Assembly (NCBI RefSeq): GCF_014171575.1
Contig: NZ_CP050453.1
Span: 868,001-932,000, forward strand
Length of the DNA: 64,000 nucleotides
From: Microbacterium sp. Se63.02b
GTDB lineage: Bacteria > Actinomycetota > Actinomycetes > Actinomycetales > Microbacteriaceae
Reading direction: 5' to 3'
A program made the translations under genes and the position numbers. Position 1 is the stretch's first letter, and each line of letters opens with the position of its first letter. Shown here in pieces: positions 17,885 to 26,316 of the stretch. The notes beneath the pieces are model-generated. The model made no database searches. It was given only the letters and a program-made list of their open reading frames with translations, and was not told the DNA's origin.

Positions 17885-18469
17885 ATGTCATCTCGTTCCG
17901 GTGATGCGAGCAGGCAGGGACGTCGCTCCGAGAGGGAGCGGCGGCGGAAGAACCGGCCCTCGTCCGACATGCCCGTGGGACAGGTGCGGGAGTGGGTGTC
18001 GTCCTACGTCTACGGGAACATCACCGTCTTGAGCGCGGCGATCGCGGTGGGGCCGGAACAGATCCGCCATGGCGCGGCGGTGTGGGCGGTCCTGGCGACG
18101 GGGATCCTGACGTTCCTCGCCCATGTGCTCGCCCACGTGGTGGCACACGGGTACGGAGAGACCGCGGACGAGCGGGAACCCGAGGCACGCCGCGAAACCC
18201 TCCGCGAAGTGCTCGGCACCGCTCGGCCGATCGCCACGTCGGCCCTGATCCCCGCCGCGCTCTATGCCGTCGCGTGGATCGGGTGGCTGCCGGCCGGCTG
18301 GATGCAGACCGCCGCGATCGTCGTCCTCGCCGTCCGCATCGCCTTCGTGGGGATCTTCCTGCGGCGAATGAGCGGCACCACGCTGACCTTCGGCGCGCTG
18401 TGGAGCGGAGTGGTACTCGCTCTGGTCGCCTCCGGCATCGGAATCGCCAAGGTGCTGCTCACGCACTAG
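17885..18469 (+). CDS. conserved integral membrane protein
   Basis: 194 residues. A basic N-terminal tail (residues 1-30, RQGRRSERERRRKNR) precedes four or five membrane segments (around 45-60, 65-88, 115-135, 140-160, 168-190). His-rich helix HVLAHVVAHGYGE follows segment 2. GAGAAGGGA precedes ATG 17885. No family name recognised. The 305-base gap 17580-17884 before it holds the terminator, leader-peptide candidate and minus-strand promoter listed here, plus this gene's own promoter, which I cannot place with confidence. Confidence 0.7.
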   Translation: MSSRSGDASRQGRRSERERRRKNRPSSDMPVGQVREWVSSYVYGNITVLSAAIAVGPEQIRHGAAVWAVLATGILTFLAHVLAHVVAHGYGETADEREPEARRETLREVLGTARPIATSALIPAALYAVAWIGWLPAGWMQTAAIVVLAVRIAFVGIFLRRMSGTTLTFGALWSGVVLALVASGIGIAKVLLTH

Positions 18470-18507
18470 ACGTCGCCGCGCCGCGTCCCCTGAGCCGGCC
18501 CGATCGG

Positions 18508-18540
18508 GGCCCGACGCCTCGGCATGCGGGGCGTCGGGCC
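18508..18540. terminator. bidirectional terminator between convergent genes
   Basis: GGCCCGACGCC (18508-18518) and GGCGTCGGGCC (18530-18540) are perfect 11-base arms, between the membrane protein (+) and the alcohol dehydrogenase (-). Confidence 0.7.
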
Positions 18541-18565
18541 GTCGCGATCGGCTCGGTCGCGACGC

Positions 18566-19609
18566 TCAGGGGCGGACGAGGACCTTGAGGCTCTTCCGCT
18601 CGTCCATGTCGCGGTAGCCGGCCGGAATCCCGTCGAGGTCGGTGACCGCGTCGAAGACCTTGCCCGGTTCGATGGCGCCGCCGAGGATGTCGGGCATCAG
18701 CTCGTCGATGTAGGCGCGGACGGGCGCGGGCCCACCGGCGAGCCGGATGTTGTGGCGGAACAGGCTGCCGAAGCCGACAGGTGCGTCCTCGTACTGCGGA
18801 ACGCCCACGCGGCTGATGACGCCTCCGGGTCGGACGACGCCGACGGCCTGCTCGTAGGCCGGCATGTGCCCCACGGCCTCGAGGACGGCGTGGGTGCCAT
18901 GGCCGCCGGTGAGCTCGCGCACCCGGGCGATGCCCTCTTCGCCGCGGTCGGCCACGACGTCGGTGGCGCCGAACTCGCGGCCGAGGTCGGTGCGGGTCCG
19001 GTGGCGGCCCATGAGGATGATCTGCTCCGCGCCGAGACGCTTCGCCGAGAGCACGGCCAGGAGTCCGACCGCTCCGTCGCCGATCACGGTCACGCGGTCG
19101 CCGGGCTTCACGCCGGCCATCTTCGCGGCGTGGTAGCCGGTGCCGAACACGTCCGCGAGGGTCAGCAGCGAGGGCATCAGTGCGGAGTCCGCCGCGACGG
19201 GCAGCTTCACGAGGGTGCCGTCGGCGAGGGGGACCCGCACCGCCTCGGCCTGGCCGCCTTCGTCGGGGATGCCGTCCCAGAACCCGGCCTCGTGATGGAT
19301 GCAGGAGGTCTGCAGGTTCTCTCGGCAGAACTCGCACACGTCGTCGGAGATCGCGAACGGCGATACGACGAGGTCGCCCTTCTTCAGGGTCGTCACTGCG
19401 GATCCGACATCTTCGACGATGCCGATGAGCTCGTGCCCCATCCGGGTGGGGCCGTGCTCGGCGGTCATCGAGTGGTACGGGTGCAGGTCTGACCCGCAGA
19501 TGCAGGACGCTGTGATGCGCACGAGGGCATCGGTGGGGTTCTTGATGGTGGAGTCGGGGACGTTCTCGATCCGGACGTCTCCGGCGCTGTACATGAGGGT
19601 GGCGCGCAT
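18566..19609 (-). CDS. zinc-dependent alcohol dehydrogenase family protein
   Basis: 347 residues, medium-chain dehydrogenase. Catalytic zinc site SCICGSDLHPYHS and GHELIGIVEDVG; structural zinc region CEFCRENLQTSC (modified spacing with HHEAGFWDG); nucleotide motif VIGDGAVGLLAVLSAKRLGA. AAGGAAACACC precedes ATG 19609. It lies 38 bases after the MFS gene in the same direction, so the two form an operon divergent from an MmyB-like regulator. Probably handles a toxic aldehyde or alcohol exported or imported with the MFS protein. Confidence 0.9.
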   Translation of the reverse strand: MRATLMYSAGDVRIENVPDSTIKNPTDALVRITASCICGSDLHPYHSMTAEHGPTRMGHELIGIVEDVGSAVTTLKKGDLVVSPFAISDDVCEFCRENLQTSCIHHEAGFWDGIPDEGGQAEAVRVPLADGTLVKLPVAADSALMPSLLTLADVFGTGYHAAKMAGVKPGDRVTVIGDGAVGLLAVLSAKRLGAEQIILMGRHRTRTDLGREFGATDVVADRGEEGIARVRELTGGHGTHAVLEAVGHMPAYEQAVGVVRPGGVISRVGVPQYEDAPVGFGSLFRHNIRLAGGPAPVRAYIDELMPDILGGAIEPGKVFDAVTDLDGIPAGYRDMDERKSLKVLVRP

Positions 19610-19647
19610 GGTGTTTCCTTCTCTTCTGGTGGGGGGTGCCGCGGCGA

Positions 19648-20868
19648 TCAGGCGTCGCGTCGGCGGAGGACGGCGAGGGCGATGGTGGGGATGAGAGTGA
19701 GGGCGACGATCACCGTGCCGATCGTCGCGGGTCCGTGGATCCCGAGCGGGCTGGACAGTGCGGCACCGGCGAGAGCGGATCCGACCGCGGTGCCGACGTT
19801 GAACGCCGACACGGCGAGGGCCGAGCCGAGCGTCGCCGCGTGGCCTGAGGCGCGGACGGCGAGGTGGATGAGGACCCCGTTGGCGCTCAGGCCGAACAGC
19901 CCGAGCAGCACGACCAGGACGATCATCATGGCGGGTTCTCCGGTGCTGATGCTGATGCCGGCGAGGATCGCGATGGTGACGGCGGGCGTGAGCACCGTCA
20001 CGAGGCCGGGGCGGTCGTCGCCGAAGCGGCCGCCGAGGATCGTGCCGATGAGCGATCCGACCCCGAAACCGGTGAGGACCAGGGGAATGGCGGAGGCGCT
20101 GACACCGGCCTGCTCGGACAGGATGGGCGCGATGTAGGAGTACGCCGCGAGCACGCCGCCGGTCGTCGTCGCACACGCCAGCAGGGCGAGCCACAGGCGT
20201 CTCGAGCGCAGCCCCGCGAGTTCGGTCTTCAGGGAGGTCGCCGGGGCGGAGCCGTCGTGTGCGGGAACGAGCCTGGCGACGAAGAACGTCGCCATCGCGG
20301 CGGCGACCGCGAGGAACCAGAAGGTGCCCCGCCATCCGGTCGCCTGTGCGATGAACGCACCGATCGGCACGCCGAGCACCGTGGCCAGTGCCCCTCCCGC
20401 TGTGACGATTCCGAGCGCACGTGCACCGGCGGCGGTGCCCGCGGCACGCGTGGCGACGACCGCGGAGACCGACCAGAATGCGCCGGTCGCGAATGCGGTG
20501 ACGAACCGCGCGCCGAGCAGCACGGCCAAGTCGGAAGCGAGTGCGACCACGATGTGACCGGCGACGAAGACGAGCATCGCGACGATGAGGGTGAGGCGTG
20601 CCGACATGTGCATCGTCAGGAGCGCCATGAGCGGTGCGCCGATGATCATCCCGACGGCGAACACGGTGATCAGGCTCCCCGCCTGGGCGAGCGGGATCCG
20701 CAGGTCTGCCGCGACCTCGGGCAGTATCCCGGCGACGACGAACTCCGTCGTCAGCATCAGGAAGGTCCCGAGCGCCAGGACGTACACCACGAGGGGCAGG
20801 CGTCTGCGTTCGGGTCCGGCGGCATCGCGCGCCGGTGCGGCGAGGGTGCGGGTGCTCTCAGTGGTCAT
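19648..20868 (-). CDS. MFS transporter, AraJ/CmlA (DHA1) type
   Basis: 406 residues with 12 predicted membrane segments. Motifs LTTEFVVAGILPEVAADL at segment 1 and LGARFVTAFATGAFWSVSAVVATRAAG at segment 4 are typical of DHA1 exporters of the AraJ/chloramphenicol group. GGRFGDDRPG marks the second-half loop 8-9. The start ATG 20868 gives MTTESTRTLAAPARD. First gene of a two-gene operon with the alcohol dehydrogenase. Export substrate is unknown; drug or metabolite efflux is the family theme. Confidence 0.88.
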   Translation of the reverse strand: MTTESTRTLAAPARDAAGPERRRLPLVVYVLALGTFLMLTTEFVVAGILPEVAADLRIPLAQAGSLITVFAVGMIIGAPLMALLTMHMSARLTLIVAMLVFVAGHIVVALASDLAVLLGARFVTAFATGAFWSVSAVVATRAAGTAAGARALGIVTAGGALATVLGVPIGAFIAQATGWRGTFWFLAVAAAMATFFVARLVPAHDGSAPATSLKTELAGLRSRRLWLALLACATTTGGVLAAYSYIAPILSEQAGVSASAIPLVLTGFGVGSLIGTILGGRFGDDRPGLVTVLTPAVTIAILAGISISTGEPAMMIVLVVLLGLFGLSANGVLIHLAVRASGHAATLGSALAVSAFNVGTAVGSALAGAALSSPLGIHGPATIGTVIVALTLIPTIALAVLRRRDA

Positions 20869-20956
20869 TCGGCGGGGGTGTCCTCTCCGCTGCGGGTCTC
20901 GCAGCGCGAAGACCATCACACCGCCGATCCTCCAGGCGCGGGAGGTCGCATGTATC

Positions 20957-20977
20957 GGGGGGAGAAGCTCTCCCCCC
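20957..20977. promoter_or_regulatory. 9-base inverted repeat in divergent promoter region
   Basis: GGGGGGAGA (20957-20965), AGC, TCTCCCCCC (20969-20977) is a perfect inverted repeat located 35 bases before the MmyB-like regulator start and 89 bases from the MFS start. It is a candidate operator for that regulator. Confidence 0.5.
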
Positions 20978-21011
20978 GCAGCCGCGCGTGCGGGGGTTTA
21001 CCGTGGGGTTC

Positions 21012-21908
21012 ATGGACACCCCGAGTTCCAACCGAGACGACATCCGGGACTTCCTCGTCAGCCGGCGCGGGCGGCTCACGCCCGAACAGGTCGGGCTGCC
21101 CTCCGGAACACGCCGTCGTGTTCCCGGTCTGCGCCGCGAGGAGGTCGCGGTGCTCTCCGGCGTCAGCACCGAGTGGTACACCCGGCTCGAGAAGGGGCAC
21201 ATCTCCGGCGTCTCCGAAGAAGTCCTCACCGCCGTCGCCCGCGCGCTGCACCTCGACGACGACGAGCGGGCCTACCTCTTCGACCTCGCCAAGGCCGCCC
21301 GCCCCACGATCCGCCGCGCCCCGCGGCCCCGAGACGGGGCGATCCAGGGACCCGTGCAGTGGCTGATCGACTCCGTCGGCATGTCGGCGGTGTTCCTCCG
21401 CAACGGTCGTCTGGATGTGCTCGCGACCAACGCTCTGGCTCGAGCGCTCCATGCGCCGCTGTTCGACAGCCCGACGGTCGTCGGCGGGCGTGCGAACTTC
21501 GCCCGGTTCCACTTCCTCGACCCCGACGCCAGGGACTTCTTCGTCGACTGGGAGGGCGGCGCCTCGGCGACCGTCGCCCTGTTGCGCGCGGAGGCCGGAC
21601 GCGAGCCGGACGACCGTGCGCTTCGTGAACTCATCGGCGAACTGTCGACCAGCAGCCGCGACTTCACGCGACTCTGGTCATCGCACGAAGTCCGCACCCG
21701 CCATGAGGGGCTGAAGGTGCTCCAGCATCCGGTCGTGGGTTCCATCGAACTCACCTACCAATCGGCAGAGCTCGCCGACCGCACCCGCGCCGCGCGCACG
21801 CTGAACCTCTACACCGCCGAGCCGGGGACACCGCACGAGGATCGCCTCAAGCTCCTCTCGAGCTGGGCCGCCGCCGACGTCGCTGACCGCGACAGCGTCA
21901 CGCCCTGA
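21012..21908 (+). CDS. XRE family regulator with MmyB-like ligand-binding domain
   Basis: 298 residues. XRE helix-turn-helix at residues 10-80 (RRVPGLRREEVAVLSGVSTEWYTRLEKG, the hallmark of this family). The C-terminal MLTR/MmyB-like PAS-related domain has SVGMSAVFLRNGRLDVLATN, FLDPDARDFFVDWE and GSIELTYQSAEL, which in relatives binds a fatty-acid-like ligand. ATG 21012 lies seven bases after TACCGT (20999-21004), a leaderless start. Divergent from the MFS/ADH operon, which such regulators commonly control. Confidence 0.9.
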   Translation: MDTPSSNRDDIRDFLVSRRGRLTPEQVGLPSGTRRRVPGLRREEVAVLSGVSTEWYTRLEKGHISGVSEEVLTAVARALHLDDDERAYLFDLAKAARPTIRRAPRPRDGAIQGPVQWLIDSVGMSAVFLRNGRLDVLATNALARALHAPLFDSPTVVGGRANFARFHFLDPDARDFFVDWEGGASATVALLRAEAGREPDDRALRELIGELSTSSRDFTRLWSSHEVRTRHEGLKVLQHPVVGSIELTYQSAELADRTRAARTLNLYTAEPGTPHEDRLKLLSSWAAADVADRDSVTP

Positions 21909-21941
21909 TCGGCGCCGAGGGGGATCTGCCCGCGGTCATCG

Positions 21942-22889
21942 TCACCGGATCCACCGTGGGACCACAGCCACCATGATCACCATCACGACGAGTTCCACCA
22001 GCGTCTGGGTGACCACGACGAGCGGAGCGAGCGCGAAGGCCTCCGGCAGGGCGAGCGCGAGCGGGAGCACGACGAGTGAGTTCCGGGTCACGCCGCTGAA
22101 GACGACCGCTCGGCTGCCGGGCGCATCCAGCCGCGCGATGCGGGCGAGGATCGCGCCCAACGGGGCGAGGATCAGGGCGAACCCGAGGAACACGGGCACG
22201 ACGAGCGCGAGCTGCCAGACCTCATCGCTGACGCTCGATATCTGAGACGCGACGATCGTGGCCAGAGTGAGCATCATCACGGGCACCATGGCGGATGCCG
22301 ATGCCCGTTCCACACCGCGCGCGAAGAGGACCCTCGCGGCGAACAGCTGCGTGAGCGCGGCGAGCACGAGCGGCAGCACGATCAGCAGCGCGAACGCCGC
22401 CAGGAGCGGGCGGGGATCCAAAGCACGCGTCGCCTCGGAGCCGACCATGACCGTCAGGAAGACCGGAAGCAGCACCATCTGCAGCAGCATGAGCAGGGGA
22501 GTGGCGGCAAGGAGTCTCGTGCGGTCGCCGCCCGCCAGCCCCGCGAAGACGATGACATAGTCGACACAGGGCGTCAGCAGCACGAGCAGCACTCCCAGCA
22601 GGATCCCCGCATCTCCCGCGACCGTGCGACTCAGCCCGAATGCGACCACCGGCGCCACCACGAAGTTGAGCACGAGGGCCACGACGAGGAAGCGTCGGTC
22701 GGCGAACGCCCGACCGATCGCGGCGAACGGCACCCCGAGGAACGTCGCGAAGAGCAGAACGCCGAGAAGTGGAGTGATCGCCGTCTCCAGAGGCGCGGCC
22801 AGCCACGGCGCGAGAAGCCCGACGACCCCGCCGACGACGATGGCTCCCGCATACAGCGCCACCTGATTCCGCTCTCCCCACGCCACCAT
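21942..22889 (-). CDS. bile acid:sodium symporter superfamily permease, arsenic-resistance (ACR3-like) group
   Basis: 315 residues, about ten membrane segments. LTPCVDYVIVFAGLAGGD in the middle matches the conserved Cys-containing segment (TPC-D-VF) of the BASS members annotated as arsenic resistance permeases. GVTRNSLVVLPLALALP is the second conserved core. No arsR or arsC is adjacent, so arsenite export is only one possibility; organic-anion transport is the other. Its start is 121 bases from the divergent GntR gene at 23011, which may regulate it. Confidence 0.75.
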   Translation of the reverse strand: MVAWGERNQVALYAGAIVVGGVVGLLAPWLAAPLETAITPLLGVLLFATFLGVPFAAIGRAFADRRFLVVALVLNFVVAPVVAFGLSRTVAGDAGILLGVLLVLLTPCVDYVIVFAGLAGGDRTRLLAATPLLMLLQMVLLPVFLTVMVGSEATRALDPRPLLAAFALLIVLPLVLAALTQLFAARVLFARGVERASASAMVPVMMLTLATIVASQISSVSDEVWQLALVVPVFLGFALILAPLGAILARIARLDAPGSRAVVFSGVTRNSLVVLPLALALPEAFALAPLVVVTQTLVELVVMVIMVAVVPRWIR

Positions 22890-22948
22890 TCAGCGATCAT
22901 CTCGTGTCGATACGGTGTTTTTCACGGTCGTGCGCCTTCGGAATGCGA

Positions 22949-22994
22949 TACATTGCATTGTAGGTAGAACTTCAGGCTCTACTACGACGTCGTA
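22949..22994. promoter_or_regulatory. two palindromes upstream of gntR and the BASS gene
   Basis: TACATTGCATTGTA (22949-22962; 12 of 14 symmetric) and the perfect TACGACGTCGTA (22983-22994) sit between the divergent BASS-type gene and gntR. Either could be the GntR operator; the first resembles FCD-type GntR sites. Confidence 0.45.
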
Positions 22995-23010
22995 CTCGAG
23001 TGGAGGACAT

Positions 23011-23697
23011 GTGGCACTCTCAGGCGGACCTCTCGAGCGCAGGTCCATGAGCGACGAGGCGTACGCGCGTCTGCAGGACGCGATCATCAACGGCGAGCTG
23101 CGCCCGGGCGAGCGTCTGCGCGACTACGAGCTCGCGGAGCGGCTCGGAACGTCGAAGACGCCCATCCGCCATGCGCTGGATCGCCTCGCGGATCACGGTC
23201 TCGTCGAGATGCAGCGCAACCGGTACACCCGCGTCGCGCCCATCGACCTCGACCGCGTCCGCAACGCCGTCGATCTCTTCGGAGACATCTGGATCGGGTC
23301 GGTGCGTCACGTCATGCCGCTGATCCAGGACGACGACGTCGCCTACCTGATCGACCTCACCGACGAGATGTCGGCCGCGGGCAAGTCCCGTGATGTCGCG
23401 AGGTTCGGCGCAGCCCTGCGCAGTGCAGCCACCGGCTTCGCGCGTATCGAGGGCAACGCCGCACGTGCCACGATCATCGAACGACTGGGGCCGCAGATCG
23501 GCCGGTTCAGCCAGCACGCGAAGGATGCGTTCGACTGGGACACCGTCGACGCGTTCGTCGTCGCCATCCGTGAGGCGATCACCGAGCGCGATGCCGTGAA
23601 GACGCGAGCAGTGCTCGTCACCCTGTTCGACGAAGCGCTCCCTGCGAGCATCGATCGCGCAGAAGAGCAGAACCTGATCCAGTACGACGAGGACTGA
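23011..23697 (+). CDS. GntR family transcriptional regulator
   Basis: 228 residues from GTG 23011, chosen because GGAGGA (23002-23007) lies directly upstream. Winged helix at about residues 14-75 (EAYARLQDAIINGELRPGERLRDYELAERLGTSKTPIRHALDRLADHGLVEM), then an all-helical effector domain that is more divergent than usual FCD domains (the metal-binding His pattern is not clear). Divergent from the BASS-type permease, with two palindromes between them. Its target is probably that gene. Confidence 0.85.
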   Translation: MALSGGPLERRSMSDEAYARLQDAIINGELRPGERLRDYELAERLGTSKTPIRHALDRLADHGLVEMQRNRYTRVAPIDLDRVRNAVDLFGDIWIGSVRHVMPLIQDDDVAYLIDLTDEMSAAGKSRDVARFGAALRSAATGFARIEGNAARATIIERLGPQIGRFSQHAKDAFDWDTVDAFVVAIREAITERDAVKTRAVLVTLFDEALPASIDRAEEQNLIQYDED

Positions 23698-23775
23698 CGT
23701 CGACGGGTCGCCCCGCACGAGGGAGTTCCCGGCGAATCCACAGGAAGCGCAAAGGGTCGTCTCCTAACCTGGAGA

Positions 23776-23890
23776 TCCCAAGGGGAGTACTCCGATACGG
23801 TCGGGTCGTCATTACGGATGCACGTCGCATCCCGGGCCACCGGTTCCTGGTCAGGAATGGAGAAGACTTTGGCGGTGCTTTCGTACCCCG
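23776..23890 (+). promoter_or_regulatory. probable yybP-ykoY (Mn2+) riboswitch in terC leader
   Basis: The 209-base leader of terC contains GGGGAGTA (23782-23789), the conserved 5' core of yybP-ykoY RNAs. A structured region follows, ending GACTTTGGCGGTGC TTTCGTACCCC near 23888, resembling actinobacterial members of the class. These RNAs sense Mn2+ and commonly precede TerC/Alx-type manganese exporters. Assigned by eye; covariance-model confirmation was not possible. Confidence 0.68.
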
Positions 23891-23906
23891 AGTCTGGAGT
23901 CCCCGT

Positions 23907-24923
23907 TTGGATATCACCCCGCTGATCTGGATCATCACGATCGCGATCACGATCGCCTTCTTCGTCTACGAGTTCTTCGCGCACGTGCGCACACCCCACG
24001 AGCCGACGATCGCGGAATCGGCGCGGTGGTCGATCTTCTACATCAGCCTCGCGCTGCTGTTCGGCGTCGGCATCGGCATCTTCTCCGGCTGGACGTACGG
24101 CGGTGAGTACTTCGCCGGGTACCTGACCGAGAAGGCCCTGTCGATCGACAACCTCTTCGTCTTCCTCATCGTGATGACCGGCTTCGCCGTGCCCAAGAAG
24201 TACCAGCAGAAGGTGCTGATGATCGGCATCGTGATCGCCCTGATCCTGCGCGGTATCTTCATCGCGGTCGGTGCGACGTTGATCGAGAACTTCTCCGCGA
24301 TCTTCTACCTGTTCGGCGCGCTGCTCCTCGTGCTCGCCTACCGCCAGGCGTTCAGCAACCATGAGAGCAACCCCGCCGACGGACGGTTCATGACCTTCGT
24401 CCGTCGTCACCTGCCCGTGAGCGACGAGTACAACGGCGACAAGCTGACCGTCGTCAAGAACGGCAAGCGCTTCGTGACGCCGATGCTGCTCACCATCATC
24501 GCGATCGGCTTCATCGACCTGGTGTTCGCGGTCGACTCGATCCCCGCCATCTACGGCCTCACCGATCAGGCGTACATCGTGTTCACCGCGAACGCCTTCG
24601 CGCTCATGGGACTGCGTCAGCTGTACTTCCTCATCGGCGGACTCCTCGAGCGTCTGGTGTACCTGGCGCAGGGCCTCGCCGTGATCCTCGCGTTCATCGG
24701 CGTCAAGCTCGTCCTGCACGCGCTGCACGTCAACGAACTGCCGTTCATCAACGGCGGCCAGGGCGTCGAGTGGGCGCCCGAGATCCCGATCTGGTTCTCG
24801 CTGCTGTTCATCGCCGCGACCATCGCCGTCGCCACCGTCGCGAGCCTCATCAAGACCCGGCGCTCGCCCGACGCCATCACCTCACAGACCGACACCACCC
24901 CCACCCAGAAGGAGCACTCTTGA
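23907..24923 (+). CDS. TerC family integral membrane protein (Alx/TerC type, Mn2+ export)
   Basis: 338 residues, seven to nine membrane segments. The two conserved acidic motifs are present: EKALSIDNLFVFLIV (near residue 75) and IGFIDLVFAVDSIPA (near 205). Other family blocks are GFAVPKKYQQKVLMIGI, FYLFGALLLVLAYR and NAFALMGLRQLYFLIGGLLERLVYL. The TTG start at 23907 has TGGAGT six bases upstream. Preceded by a probable Mn riboswitch, which fits a role in manganese efflux linked to metalation of exported proteins. Confidence 0.92.
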   Translation: MDITPLIWIITIAITIAFFVYEFFAHVRTPHEPTIAESARWSIFYISLALLFGVGIGIFSGWTYGGEYFAGYLTEKALSIDNLFVFLIVMTGFAVPKKYQQKVLMIGIVIALILRGIFIAVGATLIENFSAIFYLFGALLLVLAYRQAFSNHESNPADGRFMTFVRRHLPVSDEYNGDKLTVVKNGKRFVTPMLLTIIAIGFIDLVFAVDSIPAIYGLTDQAYIVFTANAFALMGLRQLYFLIGGLLERLVYLAQGLAVILAFIGVKLVLHALHVNELPFINGGQGVEWAPEIPIWFSLLFIAATIAVATVASLIKTRRSPDAITSQTDTTPTQKEHS

Positions 24924-24963
24924 GCGCGCAGCGCTGTTCTGACTCTTCGGACTCTGACAGTAC

Positions 24964-24989
24964 GAGCGCCCGGTTCACGCCGGGCGCTC
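24964..24989 (+). terminator. hairpin after terC
   Basis: GAGCGCCCGG (24964-24973), loop TTCACG, CCGGGCGCTC (24980-24989): perfect 10-base stem without a clear T run, 41 bases after the terC stop and 28 bases before the next start. Confidence 0.6.
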
Positions 24990-25017
24990 ACCCCGCCACA
25001 GAGGAGGGAGCCCGCTG

Positions 25018-26310
25018 ATGGGCGACCTGCTCTGGAACATCGCCCTCGTCTTCGTGTTCGTGCTGATCGGCGGTGTCTTCGCTGCGACGGAGATGGCGCT
25101 CGTCACGCTGCGCGAGAGTCAGATCAACGCGATCGGCCAACGGGGCCGCCGCGGCGCGAAGGTCGCCGCGCTGGCGCGGAACCCCAACACCTTCCTCTCG
25201 GCCGTGCAGATCGGCGTCACGGTCGCCGGCTTCGCGTCGGCCGCGTACGGGGCGACGTCGATCGCACCCTCGCTCGCGCCCGTGCTCGAATCGTGGGGGC
25301 TCGCGCCCGCGCTGTCGCTCACCCTTGCGACGCTGGTGCTGACGCTCGTCATCGCCTACCTGTCGCTCGTGCTCGGAGAGCTCGTGCCGAAGCGCCTCGC
25401 GATTCAGCGCAACGCGCAGTTCGCCTACGCGGTCGCGCCCGCGCTCAACGGATTCGCGACGGTCATGCGCCCCGTGATCTGGCTGCTCTCGGTGTCGACC
25501 AATGCCCTCGTGCGGCTGCTCGGCGGAGACCCGCACAAGACCAGCGACGAGATGACCGACGAGGAAGTGCGTGACATCGTCGCCAGCCACCAGGGACTGC
25601 CCGACGATGAACGCCGCATCCTCGACGACGTGCTTTCCTTGCGGGGACGACAGGTCAGCGAGGTCATGCGTCCGCGGCCCGAGGTGGTCGCCCTCGACGA
25701 GGCCGCGGGCATCGGCGAGGTGCTCGCTCAGGTGCGCGACCTCCCCTACTCGCGCTACCCCGTCTCGAACACCTCGATCGACGACATCACCGGATTCGTG
25801 CATGTGCGCGACCTGTTCGAGGCGGCCGCCGATGATCCCGCTCGTCCGTTGAACACCCTCGTTCGAGACATCCCGTACATCCCGTCGAGTGCACGGGTGC
25901 TGCCCACGCTCACGCGGATGCGGGCCGAGGGGCATCACATCGCGGTCGTGGTCGACGAATACGGCGGGACCGACGGCCTGGTCACCCTGGAAGACCTCGT
26001 CGAAGAGGTGGTGGGCGAGATCTTCGACGAGTACGACGCCGAGGTGTTCTTCTCGGCCGACGAGGGACTCGACGGGCGCCTCAACCTGCAGGACTTCGAG
26101 GAGGCGACCGGGTTGGCGATGCCGCGCGGCTCGTCGGACACCATCGCCGGGTTCGTGACCGAGCAGCTGGGCCGCCTCGCCGTCGTCGGCGACACCGTCG
26201 AGGTGCCGGGCGCGACGATCCAGGTCGCGGAGGTCGACCGCCGGCGCATCTCTCGCGTGCGGGTCACGCCGCACACGAGCCCGGAGCCTGCGGGCGCGAC
26301 CGACGCCTGA
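25018..26310 (+). CDS. hemolysin C / CorC family protein (CNNM + CBS pair + CorC_HlyC)
   Basis: 430 residues. DUF21/CNNM membrane domain (about 1-185, with LIGGVFAATEMALVTLRESQI and LVLGELVPKRLAIQ), a CBS pair (about 205-325: LRGRQVSEVMRPRPEVVALD, HHIAVVVDEYGGTDGLVTLEDLVEEVVGEI) and a C-terminal CorC_HlyC domain (about 340-420). GAGGAGGGAG before ATG 25018 is a strong ribosome binding site. Members are implicated in Mg2+/Co2+ transport or efflux. Placed after terC, it may be part of a divalent-metal homeostasis pair. Confidence 0.92.
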   Translation: MGDLLWNIALVFVFVLIGGVFAATEMALVTLRESQINAIGQRGRRGAKVAALARNPNTFLSAVQIGVTVAGFASAAYGATSIAPSLAPVLESWGLAPALSLTLATLVLTLVIAYLSLVLGELVPKRLAIQRNAQFAYAVAPALNGFATVMRPVIWLLSVSTNALVRLLGGDPHKTSDEMTDEEVRDIVASHQGLPDDERRILDDVLSLRGRQVSEVMRPRPEVVALDEAAGIGEVLAQVRDLPYSRYPVSNTSIDDITGFVHVRDLFEAAADDPARPLNTLVRDIPYIPSSARVLPTLTRMRAEGHHIAVVVDEYGGTDGLVTLEDLVEEVVGEIFDEYDAEVFFSADEGLDGRLNLQDFEEATGLAMPRGSSDTIAGFVTEQLGRLAVVGDTVEVPGATIQVAEVDRRRISRVRVTPHTSPEPAGATDA

Positions 26311-26316
26311 CCAGCC

